A DNA stretch of 64,000 nucleotides from Actinomadura sp. NBRC 104425 (GCF_030269545.1 NZ_BSTN01000001.1:389204-453203); one strand, 5' to 3'; numbered from the stretch's first letter, positions 50,456 through 59,456 are shown. Numbers and translations: made by a program. Notes: generated from the sequence alone by a model not told the origin.

Positions 50456-51700
50456 GTGAAGATCGCCATGATCTCCGCACACGCCAGCCCGCTGGCCGTC
50501 CGCGCCGCCGACCCGGACGAGGAGGGCGACGCCGAGGCCGGACCCGCCGAACCGGGCGTGCAGCACGTGTTCGTCGCCGACCTGGCGGCGCGGCTGGGGG
50601 CGCAGGGTCACCACGTCACCGTCTACACCCGCCGCGACGACCCGGACCTGCCCGCGCGGGTGCGGCTGGAGCCCGGGGTGACCGTCGAGCACGTGCCCGC
50701 CGGGCCGGCCAGGCCGATCCCGCGTGACCAGCTGCTCCCCTGGATCCCCGACTTCGGCCACTACCTGGGCGAACGCTGGGTCGACGACCAGCCCGAGATC
50801 ACCCACGCGCACTTTTGGATGAGCGGCTTGGCCGCCCTCCAGGCCATCCGGCATCTCGGCGGGCGGCGCGTCCCGATGGTTCAGGCCTACCACGCGCTGG
50901 GCACGGTCGAGCACCGGCACGGCGGGGCGGAGGACACCGGGCCGGCCGGACGCATCCGGCTGGAACGCGCCATCGGCCAGGCCGCCGACGCGGTGATCGC
51001 GACGAGCTCGGAGCAGGCCGAGGAGCTGGTGCGCATGGGGGTGCCGCGCGAGCGCATCACGATCGTCCCGTGCGGGGTGGACCTGGAGTTCTTCAGCCCG
51101 GACGGGCCGGCCGACCCGTCCCGGCGGGGGCGGCGGCTGCTCATGCTGTCGCGGCTGGGCGAACGCCACGGCGTGGACACCGCGATCCAGGCGCTCCCCC
51201 GGATCCCCGGCGCGGAGCTGATCGTCGCCGGGGGCCCGCCGTACGAGCGGATCGACGAGGACCCGGACGTGCAGCGGCTGCGCCGGCTGGCCGAGGAGGC
51301 CGGGGTCGCCCGGCGGGTGGCGTTCCTGGGGCGGGTGACCCGGGCGGAGGTGCCCCGGCTGCTGCGGTCGGCGGACCTGGTGGTGACCCTGCCCTGGTAC
51401 GAACCGTTCGGCATGGTGCCCCTGGAGGCGATGGCCTGCGGCGTGCCGGTCGTCGCCACCGCCGTCGGCGGTCACCTGGACACCGTCATCGACGGTGTCA
51501 CCGGGGTGCACGTGGCACCGCGCAAGCCCGAGCAGACGGCCCGTGTCATCCGGTCGCTGCTCGCCGACCCCACCCGCCGCGCGGCCATGGGTTTCGCGGG
51601 CAGCGACCGTGCCCGCTCCCGGTATTCGTGGGACCGCATCGCCCTGGAGACCGTCAAGGCGTACCGGCGTGCGCTGGCGCGTGCCCGGGTCCCCGCATGA
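50456..51700 (+). CDS. GT4 glycosyltransferase, lone gene
   Basis: 414 residues from a GTG start preceded by a perfect GGAGGTGA. The GT-B fold is clear: KIAMISAHASPLAV at the start (with an acidic insertion DPDEEGDAEAG), VLFADLAARLGAQGHHVTVY, VPCGVDLEFF, and EX7E in WYEPFGMVPLEAMACGVPVV (retaining mechanism). The sequence resembles actinobacterial mannosyltransferases and sucrose-phosphate-synthase-like GT4 proteins, but donor and acceptor are unknown. It is not part of the exopolysaccharide operon, being on the other strand 3.7 kb away. Confidence 0.9.
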   Translation: MKIAMISAHASPLAVRAADPDEEGDAEAGPAEPGVQHVFVADLAARLGAQGHHVTVYTRRDDPDLPARVRLEPGVTVEHVPAGPARPIPRDQLLPWIPDFGHYLGERWVDDQPEITHAHFWMSGLAALQAIRHLGGRRVPMVQAYHALGTVEHRHGGAEDTGPAGRIRLERAIGQAADAVIATSSEQAEELVRMGVPRERITIVPCGVDLEFFSPDGPADPSRRGRRLLMLSRLGERHGVDTAIQALPRIPGAELIVAGGPPYERIDEDPDVQRLRRLAEEAGVARRVAFLGRVTRAEVPRLLRSADLVVTLPWYEPFGMVPLEAMACGVPVVATAVGGHLDTVIDGVTGVHVAPRKPEQTARVIRSLLADPTRRAAMGFAGSDRARSRYSWDRIALETVKAYRRALARARVPA

Positions 51701-51853
51701 TCAATTCGCCGCCGGTAAAAACTCAGGTAAAACTTTCGACATCGGGGGGTGCGCCGCCCGGTGCGCGCCAGCCCTTCCCGCCCAAGGGATTCGCGTCAAC
51801 GCAGGGCTCGCGGGCCGGTGCGGGTGAACGGTCAAATGCCGGGCAAGCCTTGC

Positions 51854-51859
51854 TAACGT
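51854..51859 (+). promoter_or_regulatory. -10 element of the DUF6401-like gene (probably leaderless)
   Basis: TAACGT ends 7 bases before the ATG at 51867, with no usable Shine-Dalgarno sequence, matching the TANNNT spacing of leaderless actinobacterial genes. Confidence 0.38.
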
Positions 51860-51866
51860 CGAGGTC

Positions 51867-52163
51867 ATGCGAGACAAGCCGTCGCATGCCTTGGCCGGTG
51901 TCGCCCGGAGCGTGGGAAACGCCGGGACGGCCGCCATGGCGAGCATACCCGGGCTGCTGGCAGCGGTGGACCAGCACGCCGCCGCGGTGCGCGACCTGCT
52001 CGCCGCGTCCGGAAAGACGCTCGACGCCGCATCGCTCGGCGAATACCTGGTCGGTTTCACCGAGTCCGCACTGGAGCGCGGCTGGACGCCCGGCGACACC
52101 CGCGACTGGGAGTTCGTGCGGATCGTCGCCGTCTGCTGGCTGATGACACGCCACGACTACTGA
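51867..52163 (+). CDS. Small protein, DUF6401-like
   Basis: 98 residues. The core PGLLAAVDQHAAAVRDLLAA, then GKTLDAASLGEYLVGFTESA and WTPGDTRDWEFVRIVAVCWL, is an all-helical pattern reminiscent of DUF6401 proteins, sometimes found near natural-product genes. This assignment is from recalled pattern only. It is monocistronic, between the lone GT4 and the ChaB gene; its role is unknown. Confidence 0.6.
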   Translation: MRDKPSHALAGVARSVGNAGTAAMASIPGLLAAVDQHAAAVRDLLAASGKTLDAASLGEYLVGFTESALERGWTPGDTRDWEFVRIVAVCWLMTRHDY

Positions 52164-52440
52164 GCCCCCGGCGCGACCCCTGACGTCACGCGGGCCCGGA
52201 CACCGAGCGCCGCCGCCCGCCGTAGCGGCAGGTGATCGGCAGACCACTCGTCGCATGGTTCCGGCCGCTCGTCGCACCGGACGGCCGTCGCGCGTACATA
52301 CCCGGGCGTAGTGCCTATTTTCGTGCCCGTCGCCGGGTGACCCGGGTCACAGGGGTCCTCGGGGAGGCGCCGTCGGCGGGGCCGACGGGCGACCGTCCCG
52401 CACCGGTGCCCGTGGGCTCCGCATGCCCGGCCCCGGCGGC

Positions 52441-52497
52441 CACGGAGGGGGGAGGGGGCACGCCCACTCACCGGCCCACGGGCGTGCCTCCTCCGTG
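52441..52497. terminator. Hairpin in the 447-base gap before the ChaB gene
   Basis: The gap 52164-52610 holds no supported gene. Within it CACGGAG (52441-52447) pairs with CTCCGTG (52491-52497), and GGCACGCCC (52457-52465) with GGGCGTGCC (52480-52488), giving an interrupted long stem with a G-rich bulge. It may terminate the DUF6401-like transcript. Confidence 0.5.
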
Positions 52498-52610
52498 CGC
52501 GGGCCCCTTCCTCCTGCGCGGCCCCTCAGTGCTCCTCTCCCCGCCCCCTCTTTCGGTTTACTGCCGCCCTTTCCGGAAAGCGGGACCGAAGAGGAAGAAA
52601 AGGAGGAGCC

Positions 52611-53015
52611 ATGCCGAAGACCACCAAGAGTGGCAAACCGCGGAAGGAAGAGCTCCCGAGCACCCTCCAGCGCTCCAGCAGGGAGGCCCAGGAGACCTTC
52701 GCCAAGGCCCACGACAGCGCGGTCGAGACGTACGGCGAGGGCCAGCGGGCGCACCGCACCGCGTACGCGGCGCTCAAGCACAAGTTCGAAAAGCGCGGCG
52801 ACCGCTGGGTCGAGAAGGCCCGCAAGGGACCGTCCGACCCGCGCGCCAAGAACCCCAGGGCCCGCCAGGGCGAGGGCCGGAGCTTCGGCGGCGTCGACGT
52901 CGAGGGCCACTCCAAGCAGGAGCTCTACAAGCGGGCCGCCGAACTGGACGTGCAGGGCCGCTCGCACATGTCCAAGGAGGAACTGGCCGCGGCCATCGCG
53001 CGCAAACAGGGGTAG
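52611..53015 (+). CDS. ChaB-family protein with a Rho-N-type C-terminal segment
   Basis: 134 residues from the ATG at 52611 with GGAGGAG 5-6 bases upstream. The N-terminal part follows the ChaB pattern (KEELPSTLQRSSREAQETFA, AHDSAVETYGEGQRAHRTAY, AALKHKFEKRGDRW). The C-terminal part SKQELYKRAAELDVQGRSHM then SKEELAAAIAR is a Rho termination-factor N-terminal (SAP-like) helix-extended motif that may bind nucleic acid. Charge is high throughout. It is coupled to the next gene (8-base gap). Function in actinomycetes is not established. Confidence 0.86.
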   Translation: MPKTTKSGKPRKEELPSTLQRSSREAQETFAKAHDSAVETYGEGQRAHRTAYAALKHKFEKRGDRWVEKARKGPSDPRAKNPRARQGEGRSFGGVDVEGHSKQELYKRAAELDVQGRSHMSKEELAAAIARKQG

Positions 53016-53023
53016 GAGCGGTC

Positions 53024-53692
53024 ATGCCGATGGACGAGCGCACGAAGGCGACGGTGCGCGCCCTGCTGGACCGGCACCCCCGCGGCTACGTCGCCGAGGA
53101 GACCGGCTTCACCGTCACCGCCACCGCGGCCGGGCTGTTCCGGTTGCTGTGCCTGTCGGTGCTGGCCGACGACACCGCCCCGTCGCGGGAGGCCGTCGAG
53201 GCCACCCGCGCGCTGCTGGCGCGCCGCTGGGACAGCGCGCCCGAGATGAGCAGGACCGGCGACCGCGAACGCGCCGAGGTGATCGCCCGGGCCGGGTACC
53301 GCCACGCCGGACGGGCCGCCCGGCTGCTCGGCGCGGCCACCCGCATGGTCGTCGACCGGTACGGCGGCGACCTGCGCAACCTGCGCCGGGCCGCGGGCGG
53401 CGACCACGACCGCCTGGCCGATCTGCTGGCGGAGATCCCCGGCATGGACGAGGCGGGCCGCGCGGTCTTCCTCCGCGACGCCCAGATGTTCTGGCCGGAG
53501 GCGGGGCCGTTCATGGACCGGCATGCCGTCCGCGCCGCCGAGCGGCTGCACCTGCCGTCCGACGGCGGCACGCTGCTGCGCGACGTGGCCCGCGGCGGCG
53601 GCAGCGAGGAGCTGTCGTGGCTGGTCGGCGCGTTGGCGCTCGTCGACGCGCACAACGAGTACGACCGCATCCGCACCTCCGCCCGGGTGTGA
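53024..53692 (+). CDS. HhH-GPD-like DNA-repair-type protein
   Basis: 222 residues from the ATG at 53024 (AGGAG 6 bases upstream), 8 bases after the ChaB gene. The segment DRYGGDLRNLRRAAGGDHDR, then LADLLAEIPGMDEAGRAVFL and RDAQMFWPEAGPFMDRHAV, has the layout of the HhH-GPD fold of endonuclease III-like glycosylases, but the catalytic Lys/Asp of that family were not identified. The C-terminal part is helical. With the upstream Rho-N-bearing ChaB protein it suggests a DNA-associated pair. Without the catalytic residues it could be a non-enzymatic paralogue. Confidence 0.7.
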   Translation: MPMDERTKATVRALLDRHPRGYVAEETGFTVTATAAGLFRLLCLSVLADDTAPSREAVEATRALLARRWDSAPEMSRTGDRERAEVIARAGYRHAGRAARLLGAATRMVVDRYGGDLRNLRRAAGGDHDRLADLLAEIPGMDEAGRAVFLRDAQMFWPEAGPFMDRHAVRAAERLHLPSDGGTLLRDVARGGGSEELSWLVGALALVDAHNEYDRIRTSARV

Positions 53693-53759
53693 GCCGGGCG
53701 GGCGCCCCGCGTCCCAGCGCAGGGCGCCCGGCCCGTGCCGAACCTGCGGAGACCGCCCC

Positions 53760-55202
53760 CTACTCGCCGTTCCACCAGCGGGCGACGGCGGCCTTCAGAC
53801 CGCCGCGCGACGCCGGGGCCTGAGCGGGCGCCGGCTGCTGCTGGACGGCGCCCGGGGCGTAGCCGCCCGGCTGCGCCTGCGCCGCGGCCGCTTCGGCCTG
53901 CTGCTCCATCGCGTCGTTCTGCGCGCCCCACGACTTGTCGGCGTCCCGGACGGGCGGGAACTTGACCGGCAGCGCCTGCAAGGACCGGTGGAACGGTCCT
54001 GGCCGCCACTGCAACTGGTCGGCGGGGACGGCGAGCTCGACGTCGGGCAGGCCGTCCAGCAGCCGCTCGATCGCCACCGACGCGATGAGCCGCGCGTGGT
54101 TCTTGGCGGGGCAGGCGTGCGGACCCGCCCCCCACGAGAGGTGGGCGCGGTTGCCCGCCCGCTCGTCGGTGGCCTTGGCGGGGTCGGTGTTGGCGGCGGC
54201 GAAGCTGATGACGATCGGCGTGTTGGCGGGCAGCACCGTCCCCATGAACTCCATCTCGCGGGACAGGTAGCGGGCCGCGTAGTTGGCGATCGGCGGGTCG
54301 GTCCAGAGGATCTCGTCGAGGGCGTCCTCCACGGGGAGGCTGCCGCCGGACAGGTCGCCGGCGAACCGGTCATCGGCCAGCAGCAGCCGCAGCCCGTTGG
54401 CGATGAGGTTCTGGGTGGGCTCGGTACCGCCGCCCATCAGCACCACCAGCTGGTGCGCCATCTCCTCGTCGGTCAGCCGCGCCGGGTGGGCGATCAGCCA
54501 GGAGGTGATGTCGGCGCCCGGCCGCTGCCGCTTCAGCGCCACCAGCCGCATGACGCCGTCGGTCAGCGCCGCGTTGCCCTTGTCGACGTCCTCCATCTCC
54601 CAGATGGCGCTCATCCCGTACATCAGCTGCTGGGCGATGTCCGGCGGGCAGCCGAACAGCTCCATGAACACCAGCAGCGGCAGCACGACCGCGTAGTCCT
54701 TCAGCAGGTCCGCCTCGCCCATCGAGGCCATCAGGCGGATCAGCTTGTCGGCGTTGCGCTCGACATAGCCGCGCAGCGTGGTGTTGTCGACCCGGGCGAA
54801 CGCGTCGGTGATGGCGCCGCGCAGCCGCGCATGGACGGTGCCGTCGGTGAACAGCGCGTTCGGCCGGTAGCCCATCATCGGCAGCAGCGGGCAGTCGGGC
54901 GGCACCGTCTGCTGCCAGCCGCGCGGGTCGTGCATGAACGTCAGGTCGTCGCGCAGCACCTCAAGGGTCGCGTCGTACCCGATGGCGAGCATCGCCGGGA
55001 CGCCCGGGGCCAGCTCCACGGGCGCGAACTGCCCGTGCACGCGCATCTTGGCGTAGGCGGCATGCGGGTCGGCGGCGAACTCGGGCCCGTAGATGGGTAT
55101 GCGGTCGCCGGTGTGCACCGGGCACCCCGACGCCCCGGACCCCTGCCGGGCGGAACCCGCGGCGGTGCGGGCCTGGTCGTCGTGCAGGCGTTCGTTCGTC
55201 AT
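53760..55202 (-). CDS. cvnE: Conservon cytochrome P450 without ExxR (CvnE, CYP157-like)
   Basis: 480 residues. The start ATG at 55202 overlaps the GTPase stop (ATGA). The heme-ligand loop is SWGAGPHACPAKNHARLI with Cys364. The I-helix reads GGGTEPTQN (Glu261, Pro262), without the usual acid-alcohol pair order. The K-helix, normally ExxR, reads EILW (Glu297-Trp300), so the Arg is absent, as known for the CYP157 family, the P450s of Streptomyces conservons. A Gln/Ala/Pro-rich tail of about 80 residues follows the P450 domain. Conservon P450s have no established substrate; loss of ExxR suggests either an altered fold or a signalling role. Confidence 0.92.
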   Translation of the reverse strand: MTNERLHDDQARTAAGSARQGSGASGCPVHTGDRIPIYGPEFAADPHAAYAKMRVHGQFAPVELAPGVPAMLAIGYDATLEVLRDDLTFMHDPRGWQQTVPPDCPLLPMMGYRPNALFTDGTVHARLRGAITDAFARVDNTTLRGYVERNADKLIRLMASMGEADLLKDYAVVLPLLVFMELFGCPPDIAQQLMYGMSAIWEMEDVDKGNAALTDGVMRLVALKRQRPGADITSWLIAHPARLTDEEMAHQLVVLMGGGTEPTQNLIANGLRLLLADDRFAGDLSGGSLPVEDALDEILWTDPPIANYAARYLSREMEFMGTVLPANTPIVISFAAANTDPAKATDERAGNRAHLSWGAGPHACPAKNHARLIASVAIERLLDGLPDVELAVPADQLQWRPGPFHRSLQALPVKFPPVRDADKSWGAQNDAMEQQAEAAAAQAQPGGYAPGAVQQQPAPAQAPASRGGLKAAVARWWNGE

Positions 55203-55831
55203 GACGCCTCCCGGTCCATGGCGATCAGATGGTCCACCAGCGCGATCAGCGCCCGCGCCGACGAGGCCCGGTCGCGGGCGTCGCAGGTGACCAGCGGTGT
55301 GGCGGGATGCAGGTCGAGGGCCTCGCGGACCTCCTCCTCGGGGAACACCGGGGCGCCGTCGAAGGCGTTGACGGCCACCGCGTACGGCAGGCCGTGCCGC
55401 TCCACCAGGTCCATGACCTCGAAGGACTGGTCCAGGCGGCGGGTGTCCACCAGCACCAGGGCGCCGAGCGCCCCGCGCGACAGGTCCTCCCACAGCCGCT
55501 TGAACCGGCCCTGCCCCGGCGTCCCGAACAGGTACAGCACCAGCCGGTCGCTGAGGGTGAGCCGCCCGAAGTCCATGGCCACGGTGGTGTGGGTCTTGTC
55601 GGGGACGCCGGACAGGTCGTCGACGGGCGCCCCGGCCTGCGTCATCCGCTCCTCGGTGCGCAGCGGCCTGATCTCCGACAGGGTGCCCACCAGCGTCGTC
55701 TTGCCGACCGCGAAGTGCCCCACGATCAGCAACTTCACCGACTGGCGCACCGAGTCGCGCACGTACATGCCGCCGGCGCCCGTGCCGGGCGCGCCCGCGG
55801 CGACGCTCTCAGAGGAGAGCACGGAGTCCAT
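55199..55831 (-). CDS. cvnD: Conservon GTP-binding protein (CvnD)
   Basis: 210 residues. A variable N-terminus (1-30) precedes a Ras-like domain: G1 GHFAVGKTT (38-46), G3 FGTPGQ (102-107, a GTPGQ variant of DxxGQ) and NAFD (155-158) in place of the usual NKxD. It overlaps the DUF742 gene by 23 bases and the P450 gene by ATGA. In conservons the CvnD GTPase works with the histidine-kinase-like, roadblock and DUF742 proteins as a membrane-associated G-protein-like switch; the sequence fits that role exactly. Confidence 0.94.
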   Translation of the reverse strand: MDSVLSSESVAAGAPGTGAGGMYVRDSVRQSVKLLIVGHFAVGKTTLVGTLSEIRPLRTEERMTQAGAPVDDLSGVPDKTHTTVAMDFGRLTLSDRLVLYLFGTPGQGRFKRLWEDLSRGALGALVLVDTRRLDQSFEVMDLVERHGLPYAVAVNAFDGAPVFPEEEVREALDLHPATPLVTCDARDRASSARALIALVDHLIAMDREAS

Positions 55832-56168
55832 CGAGCACCTCCTGCAGGAGCCCCAGCTGCTCGGGCCGCGACGAGTCCGGGCCCGCGGCCCGGGTGGTGA
55901 TGTGGCCGCTGTCCACCAGGTCGGACAGCAGGACCTTGGTGACGCTCACCGGCAGGTCCAGATGGCCGGAGACCTCGGCCACCGACAGCGCGCCGCCCCG
56001 GCACAGGTTGACGATGCGGCGCTTTTCGGGGCTCAGCCCGGTCAGCGGCAGATCACCGGCGGCCGTGACCAGGGTCACCAGGTCGAAGATGTTGCGTGTC
56101 GGGCGCGCCCGGCCGCCGGTCACCACGTGCGGCCGGACCAGCGCCCGCCGGTTTTTCGGCGTCATCAT
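55809..56168 (-). CDS. cvnC: Conservon DUF742 protein (CvnC)
   Basis: 119 residues with a degenerate winged-helix: RPHVVTGGRARPTRNIFDLV, then LTGLSPEKRRIVNLCRGGAL and VAEVSGHLDLPVSVTKVLLS, ending DGLRALL. The helix-turn-helix-like part (SVAEVSGHLDLPVSVTKVLL) is the DUF742 hallmark. It overlaps the roadblock gene by ATGATG and the GTPase gene by 23 bases, so all five cvn genes are translationally coupled. Probably an adaptor rather than a DNA-binding protein. Confidence 0.93.
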   Translation of the reverse strand: MMTPKNRRALVRPHVVTGGRARPTRNIFDLVTLVTAAGDLPLTGLSPEKRRIVNLCRGGALSVAEVSGHLDLPVSVTKVLLSDLVDSGHITTRAAGPDSSRPEQLGLLQEVLDGLRALL

Positions 56169-56572
56169 GTGCCGGCACCCTGCCTCGGCGGGGTGGACAG
56201 CTCCTTGCCCAGCCGCTGCACCAGCTCCTGCAGCCGGTACGACACGGCCTCCATGTCCACGTGCTGGGTGGCCGAGACGGCCAGGTACGCGCCCGGGCCC
56301 GCGGCGACGAGGAACACGTAGCCGTCGTCGAACTCACTGACCGTCTGCCGCCACATCGTGTTCGGGTCGCCGCAGAACTCGGCGGTGCTGCGGGCCAGCG
56401 ACTGCAGGCCCGCCATGCCCGCGGCCTGCCGTTCGGCCTCGTCGCGGTCGATGCGCGCGGAGTGGGCGATCAGCAGCCCGTCGGCCGACAGCAGGATCGC
56501 GTACCGCGTCTCGGGCATGCGCAGCGCGTCATCGAGCATCCAGCCGAGCTTGTTGTCCACGAAATCGGTCAT
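56165..56572 (-). CDS. cvnB: Conservon roadblock/LC7 protein (CvnB)
   Basis: 135 residues, roadblock/LC7 fold: helix DDALRMPETRYAILLSADGL, strand LIAHSARID, helix AERQAAGMAGLQSLARSTAE, and the C-terminal strand AYLAVSATQHVDMEAVSYRL. Such proteins regulate nucleotide cycling of small GTPases such as MglA-like proteins. Its order (kinase, roadblock, DUF742, GTPase, P450) is the canonical conservon order. It shares 4 bases with the cvnA gene on the upstream side. Confidence 0.94.
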   Translation of the reverse strand: MTDFVDNKLGWMLDDALRMPETRYAILLSADGLLIAHSARIDRDEAERQAAGMAGLQSLARSTAEFCGDPNTMWRQTVSEFDDGYVFLVAAGPGAYLAVSATQHVDMEAVSYRLQELVQRLGKELSTPPRQGAGT

Positions 56573-57924
56573 GACCGGATGTTCCCTTCACTGTCGGCTT
56601 CGTGCTGGCCGGCCGCCCGCTCGGTCCCGTCCGAGACGGACGCGGCACGACCGGACCGCGTTCCCCGCTGCCACGCGCCCAGGCCCGCGGCGCTCCGGCG
56701 CGACGGCGGCTCGGCGCCGGCGCCGCCGCCGGCGGCCGGTTCCTCCGCCGCCGGGGCCGGTGGGGCGGCGATGAGCCGGCGGCGCTTGGGCAGCCCGCCG
56801 GGCGTGGACTCCACGGCGACCGGTTCGGCCTGTTCGCCGGCCCCCACCTGAGCCGGCTGCGCTTCGTCGGACGACGCGTCAGGCTCGGGCGACACGGCGG
56901 GTCCCTCCTGCTCGTTCGTCGGGACGGCGGTCAGCAGCGTGTTCGGCAGGAACACCACCGCGCGGACGCCGCCGTACGGCGACCGGGTGTCCACCGACAC
57001 GGTGAATCCGTAGCGGGCCGACAGCACCCCGGCGACGGCGAAGCCGACCTGCGGCGGGTCGCCGATGCGGTTGATGTCGACGCTCTCCATGCCGTTCAGC
57101 AGCCGGGTGGCCCGCTGGATCTCCTCCCCGTTCATCGCCACCCCGGCGTCGTCGATCATGATGGCCACGCCGTTGTGCGCCATCTGGAAGTTGACTTCGA
57201 CCATGGTGTTCGGCTGGGAGTGCCGGGCGGCGTTGTCCAGCAGTTCGGCCAGCACCAGCACGACCGGCTCCACGGCGCGGCTGACGACCGCGACGTTCAC
57301 CTCCGAGTTGAGCTGGATCCGCAGGTAGTCGCGGATCCGGGAGACCGCGCCGCGCACCACGTCCGACAGCGCCGAGGCCTGCCGCTGCTGGCCCGGCCAC
57401 GACCCGCACAGCACGGCGGTGGCCTGGGCGCGCCGTCCCAGCTGGGCGTTCATGTGGTCCAGGCGCAGCAGGTCGGCCAGCACCTCGGGGTCGTCGTGGC
57501 GCTCCTGCATGTCGGTCAGCGCGAGCTGCTGCTCGTTGGTCAGGCTCTGCACGGTGCGCATCATCGCGCGCAGCGTGACCTTGGCCGCCCGGTCGGCGCG
57601 GACCCGGGCGCGCTCCACGCTCTCGGTGAACAGGTCCAGCACCGTCTGCACGTCCTGACCGAACGGCGTGCCGGTCAGCCACTGCTCGTGCAGTGGCCTC
57701 GACACCGTCACCGGCCGCCCGTCGAGCTGGTCGCGCAGCTCGGGAAGCCGCGTACCGGCCAGATGCCGCAGCTCCTCATCGCGCCGCCGCAGCTCGTCCA
57801 GCAGCGACTCGACCCGTCCGCGGTACCGGTCGGAGACGTGCCGCTCTCGGACGAGCACGACCGCGAGGACGACGATGCCGATGGCGGCGCCGGCGAGCGC
57901 CGCCACCAAGAGGGGTTGCTCCAT
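56569..57924 (-). CDS. cvnA: Conservon sensor histidine-kinase-like protein (CvnA)
   Basis: 451 residues. One N-terminal membrane helix (about 6-26), a linker of coiled-coil character (to about 140), a DHp-like helix with His157 in RLDHMNAQLGRRAQA, and an HATPase_c domain with the N-box ELLDNAARHS (Asn231 region) and G-box GDPPQVGFAVAGVLSARYGF. The C-terminal 120 residues are Pro/Ala/Glu-rich and disordered. There is no partner response regulator; conservon kinases act on the roadblock/GTPase pair instead. The gene heads the operon, and its promoter should lie in the 674 bases upstream. Confidence 0.93.
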   Translation of the reverse strand: MEQPLLVAALAGAAIGIVVLAVVLVRERHVSDRYRGRVESLLDELRRRDEELRHLAGTRLPELRDQLDGRPVTVSRPLHEQWLTGTPFGQDVQTVLDLFTESVERARVRADRAAKVTLRAMMRTVQSLTNEQQLALTDMQERHDDPEVLADLLRLDHMNAQLGRRAQATAVLCGSWPGQQRQASALSDVVRGAVSRIRDYLRIQLNSEVNVAVVSRAVEPVVLVLAELLDNAARHSQPNTMVEVNFQMAHNGVAIMIDDAGVAMNGEEIQRATRLLNGMESVDINRIGDPPQVGFAVAGVLSARYGFTVSVDTRSPYGGVRAVVFLPNTLLTAVPTNEQEGPAVSPEPDASSDEAQPAQVGAGEQAEPVAVESTPGGLPKRRRLIAAPPAPAAEEPAAGGGAGAEPPSRRSAAGLGAWQRGTRSGRAASVSDGTERAAGQHEADSEGNIRS

Positions 57925-58598
57925 CAGGTCCTCAGTTGGGTGGATTGGTCAATCGTGGCGATTGCGCGATTATGTCGCGGATCACAGTGTTTTGCAGGCA
58001 TTACCGCACGTGTCCTCGACCACGCAGGCCACATGCACCCCAGCAGCCTCGCCCGAGCTTGCCGGCCACGGATTCGCATGCGCCGCCCCTGCCGACGACC
58101 CGTCTCACCTCCTGGTGTGGTACGCACACCCGCATTCCGGCGGTTCAACCTCCGAGACCCCGAAACCCAACCCCAGAAAGGAACGAATACGAACAAATCG
58201 GAAACAGCATTGCGCCCGACACCATGACGGGCGGCCCCGGGGGCGCGCCGTCCCATCGAGCGGCGCCCCCAGCCAGAACCCGACGGCCTCGGTCGCGCCC
58301 GCCCGCCACCACCGACGCCCGCGTCGCGACCATCCGCCCCCGAGCGGCCCGCACCCGACGGCGAGTCGCACCCGCGCGACCGCCTCGTTCCCTGCGACGC
58401 GGCATCCCGAATCCGGTGCGGCGCCGCGACTCTGCGCACGCACATCCAATGAAGAGCCCTGACCGAGGGCGCCCAGAATCGCAACGACTTCGCACCGCCG
58501 AAGTTATCCAGAATTTATTTTCGTCTGCTATCCTGGTTTTTGCAAATGGTCTGTGGCGATTAGCATCGCGTTCCCCGGTTCATTCGGAAGGGAGCACG
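57925..58598. other. Divergent promoter region between cvnA and the methyltransferase
   Basis: 674 bases without a supported gene; only Pro/Arg-rich shadow frames occur. An AT-rich stretch (about 58495-58560), containing TTATCC and TATCCT-like elements, precedes the methyltransferase ribosome site and is its likely promoter. The cvn promoter must lie toward 57925-58100. Confidence 0.5.
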
Positions 58599-59456
58599 AT
58601 GCGAAACGGACAGCCCAGCCGGACTGCTCTGTCGACTGCGGCGGCGCGCGCCGCGCACCTCGTCGTCGACAACGAGCCGCACATCCTGCACGACACCGTC
58701 GCGGCCACGCTGATCGGCGACCAGGCCGAGGAGATGCTCGGCTACCACCGCGCGTACGGCGACCACCCGATTCTGTCCTGCACGCGCGCCCTGGTCACCA
58801 CCCGCAGCGCCTACACCGAACGGGTGCTGGCCGACCGTTCACCGGACCAGTACGTGATCCTCGGCGCGGGCCTGGACACGTTCGCCCACCGCCACTGCGG
58901 CCCGCGGGTCTTCGAGGTGGACCACCCGGCCACGCAGGAATGGAAGCGCACACTTATCGCGCAGGCGGGCCTGCCCATTCCCGAGCATCTCGCCTTCGTT
59001 CCCGTCGACCTGGAAACCGACTCCCTCCTCGACCGGCTCACCGCCGCCGGATTCGACCCGCGCCGCTCCACCCTCGTGGGCTGGCTGGGCGTCACCATGT
59101 ACCTCACCCGCGACGCCATATCCGCCACTCTGGCGGAACTCGGCCGCCTTTCCCCCGGCTCGGAAGTCGTCATGGAGTACTCGCTGCCCGCGGAGCTGCG
59201 GGACGATTTGGGCAACGAGTACGCCGCCATGGCCTCCGAGGTCGTCCGCGAGAGCAACGAGCCCTACCTGACCTCCTTGTCTCCCGACGAGGTCACCGCG
59301 CTGATGGGGCGCCACGGCCTGGAGGTCCTCCGCCACGTCACCATGCACGACGCCGTCCCCCCGTCCATGTGGACCCGGACCGACGTCCTCCGCCCCTTCG
59401 TCGGCTCCCACCTGGCCCACGCCACCGTCTCCGCAACCCTTGCCTCACCCCGCTGA
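58599..59456 (+). CDS. SAM-dependent methyltransferase (LCM/PF04072-type)
   Basis: 285 residues from the ATG at 58599 (GGAAGGGAG 5 bases upstream). The SAM site is YVILGAGLDTFAHR (residues about 86-99), preceded by the N-terminal helix SRTALSTAAARAAHLVVDNE and followed by FEVDHPATQEWK and the acidic strand FVPVDLET. This pattern belongs to the leucine carboxyl methyltransferase-like family common in actinomycetes, which methylates mostly carboxyl or hydroxyl groups of unknown targets. Its stop (TGA, 59454-59456) is immediately followed, in the same frame, by a TnpB remnant, so the end may have been altered by transposon insertion. Confidence 0.9.
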   Translation: MRNGQPSRTALSTAAARAAHLVVDNEPHILHDTVAATLIGDQAEEMLGYHRAYGDHPILSCTRALVTTRSAYTERVLADRSPDQYVILGAGLDTFAHRHCGPRVFEVDHPATQEWKRTLIAQAGLPIPEHLAFVPVDLETDSLLDRLTAAGFDPRRSTLVGWLGVTMYLTRDAISATLAELGRLSPGSEVVMEYSLPAELRDDLGNEYAAMASEVVRESNEPYLTSLSPDEVTALMGRHGLEVLRHVTMHDAVPPSMWTRTDVLRPFVGSHLAHATVSATLASPR

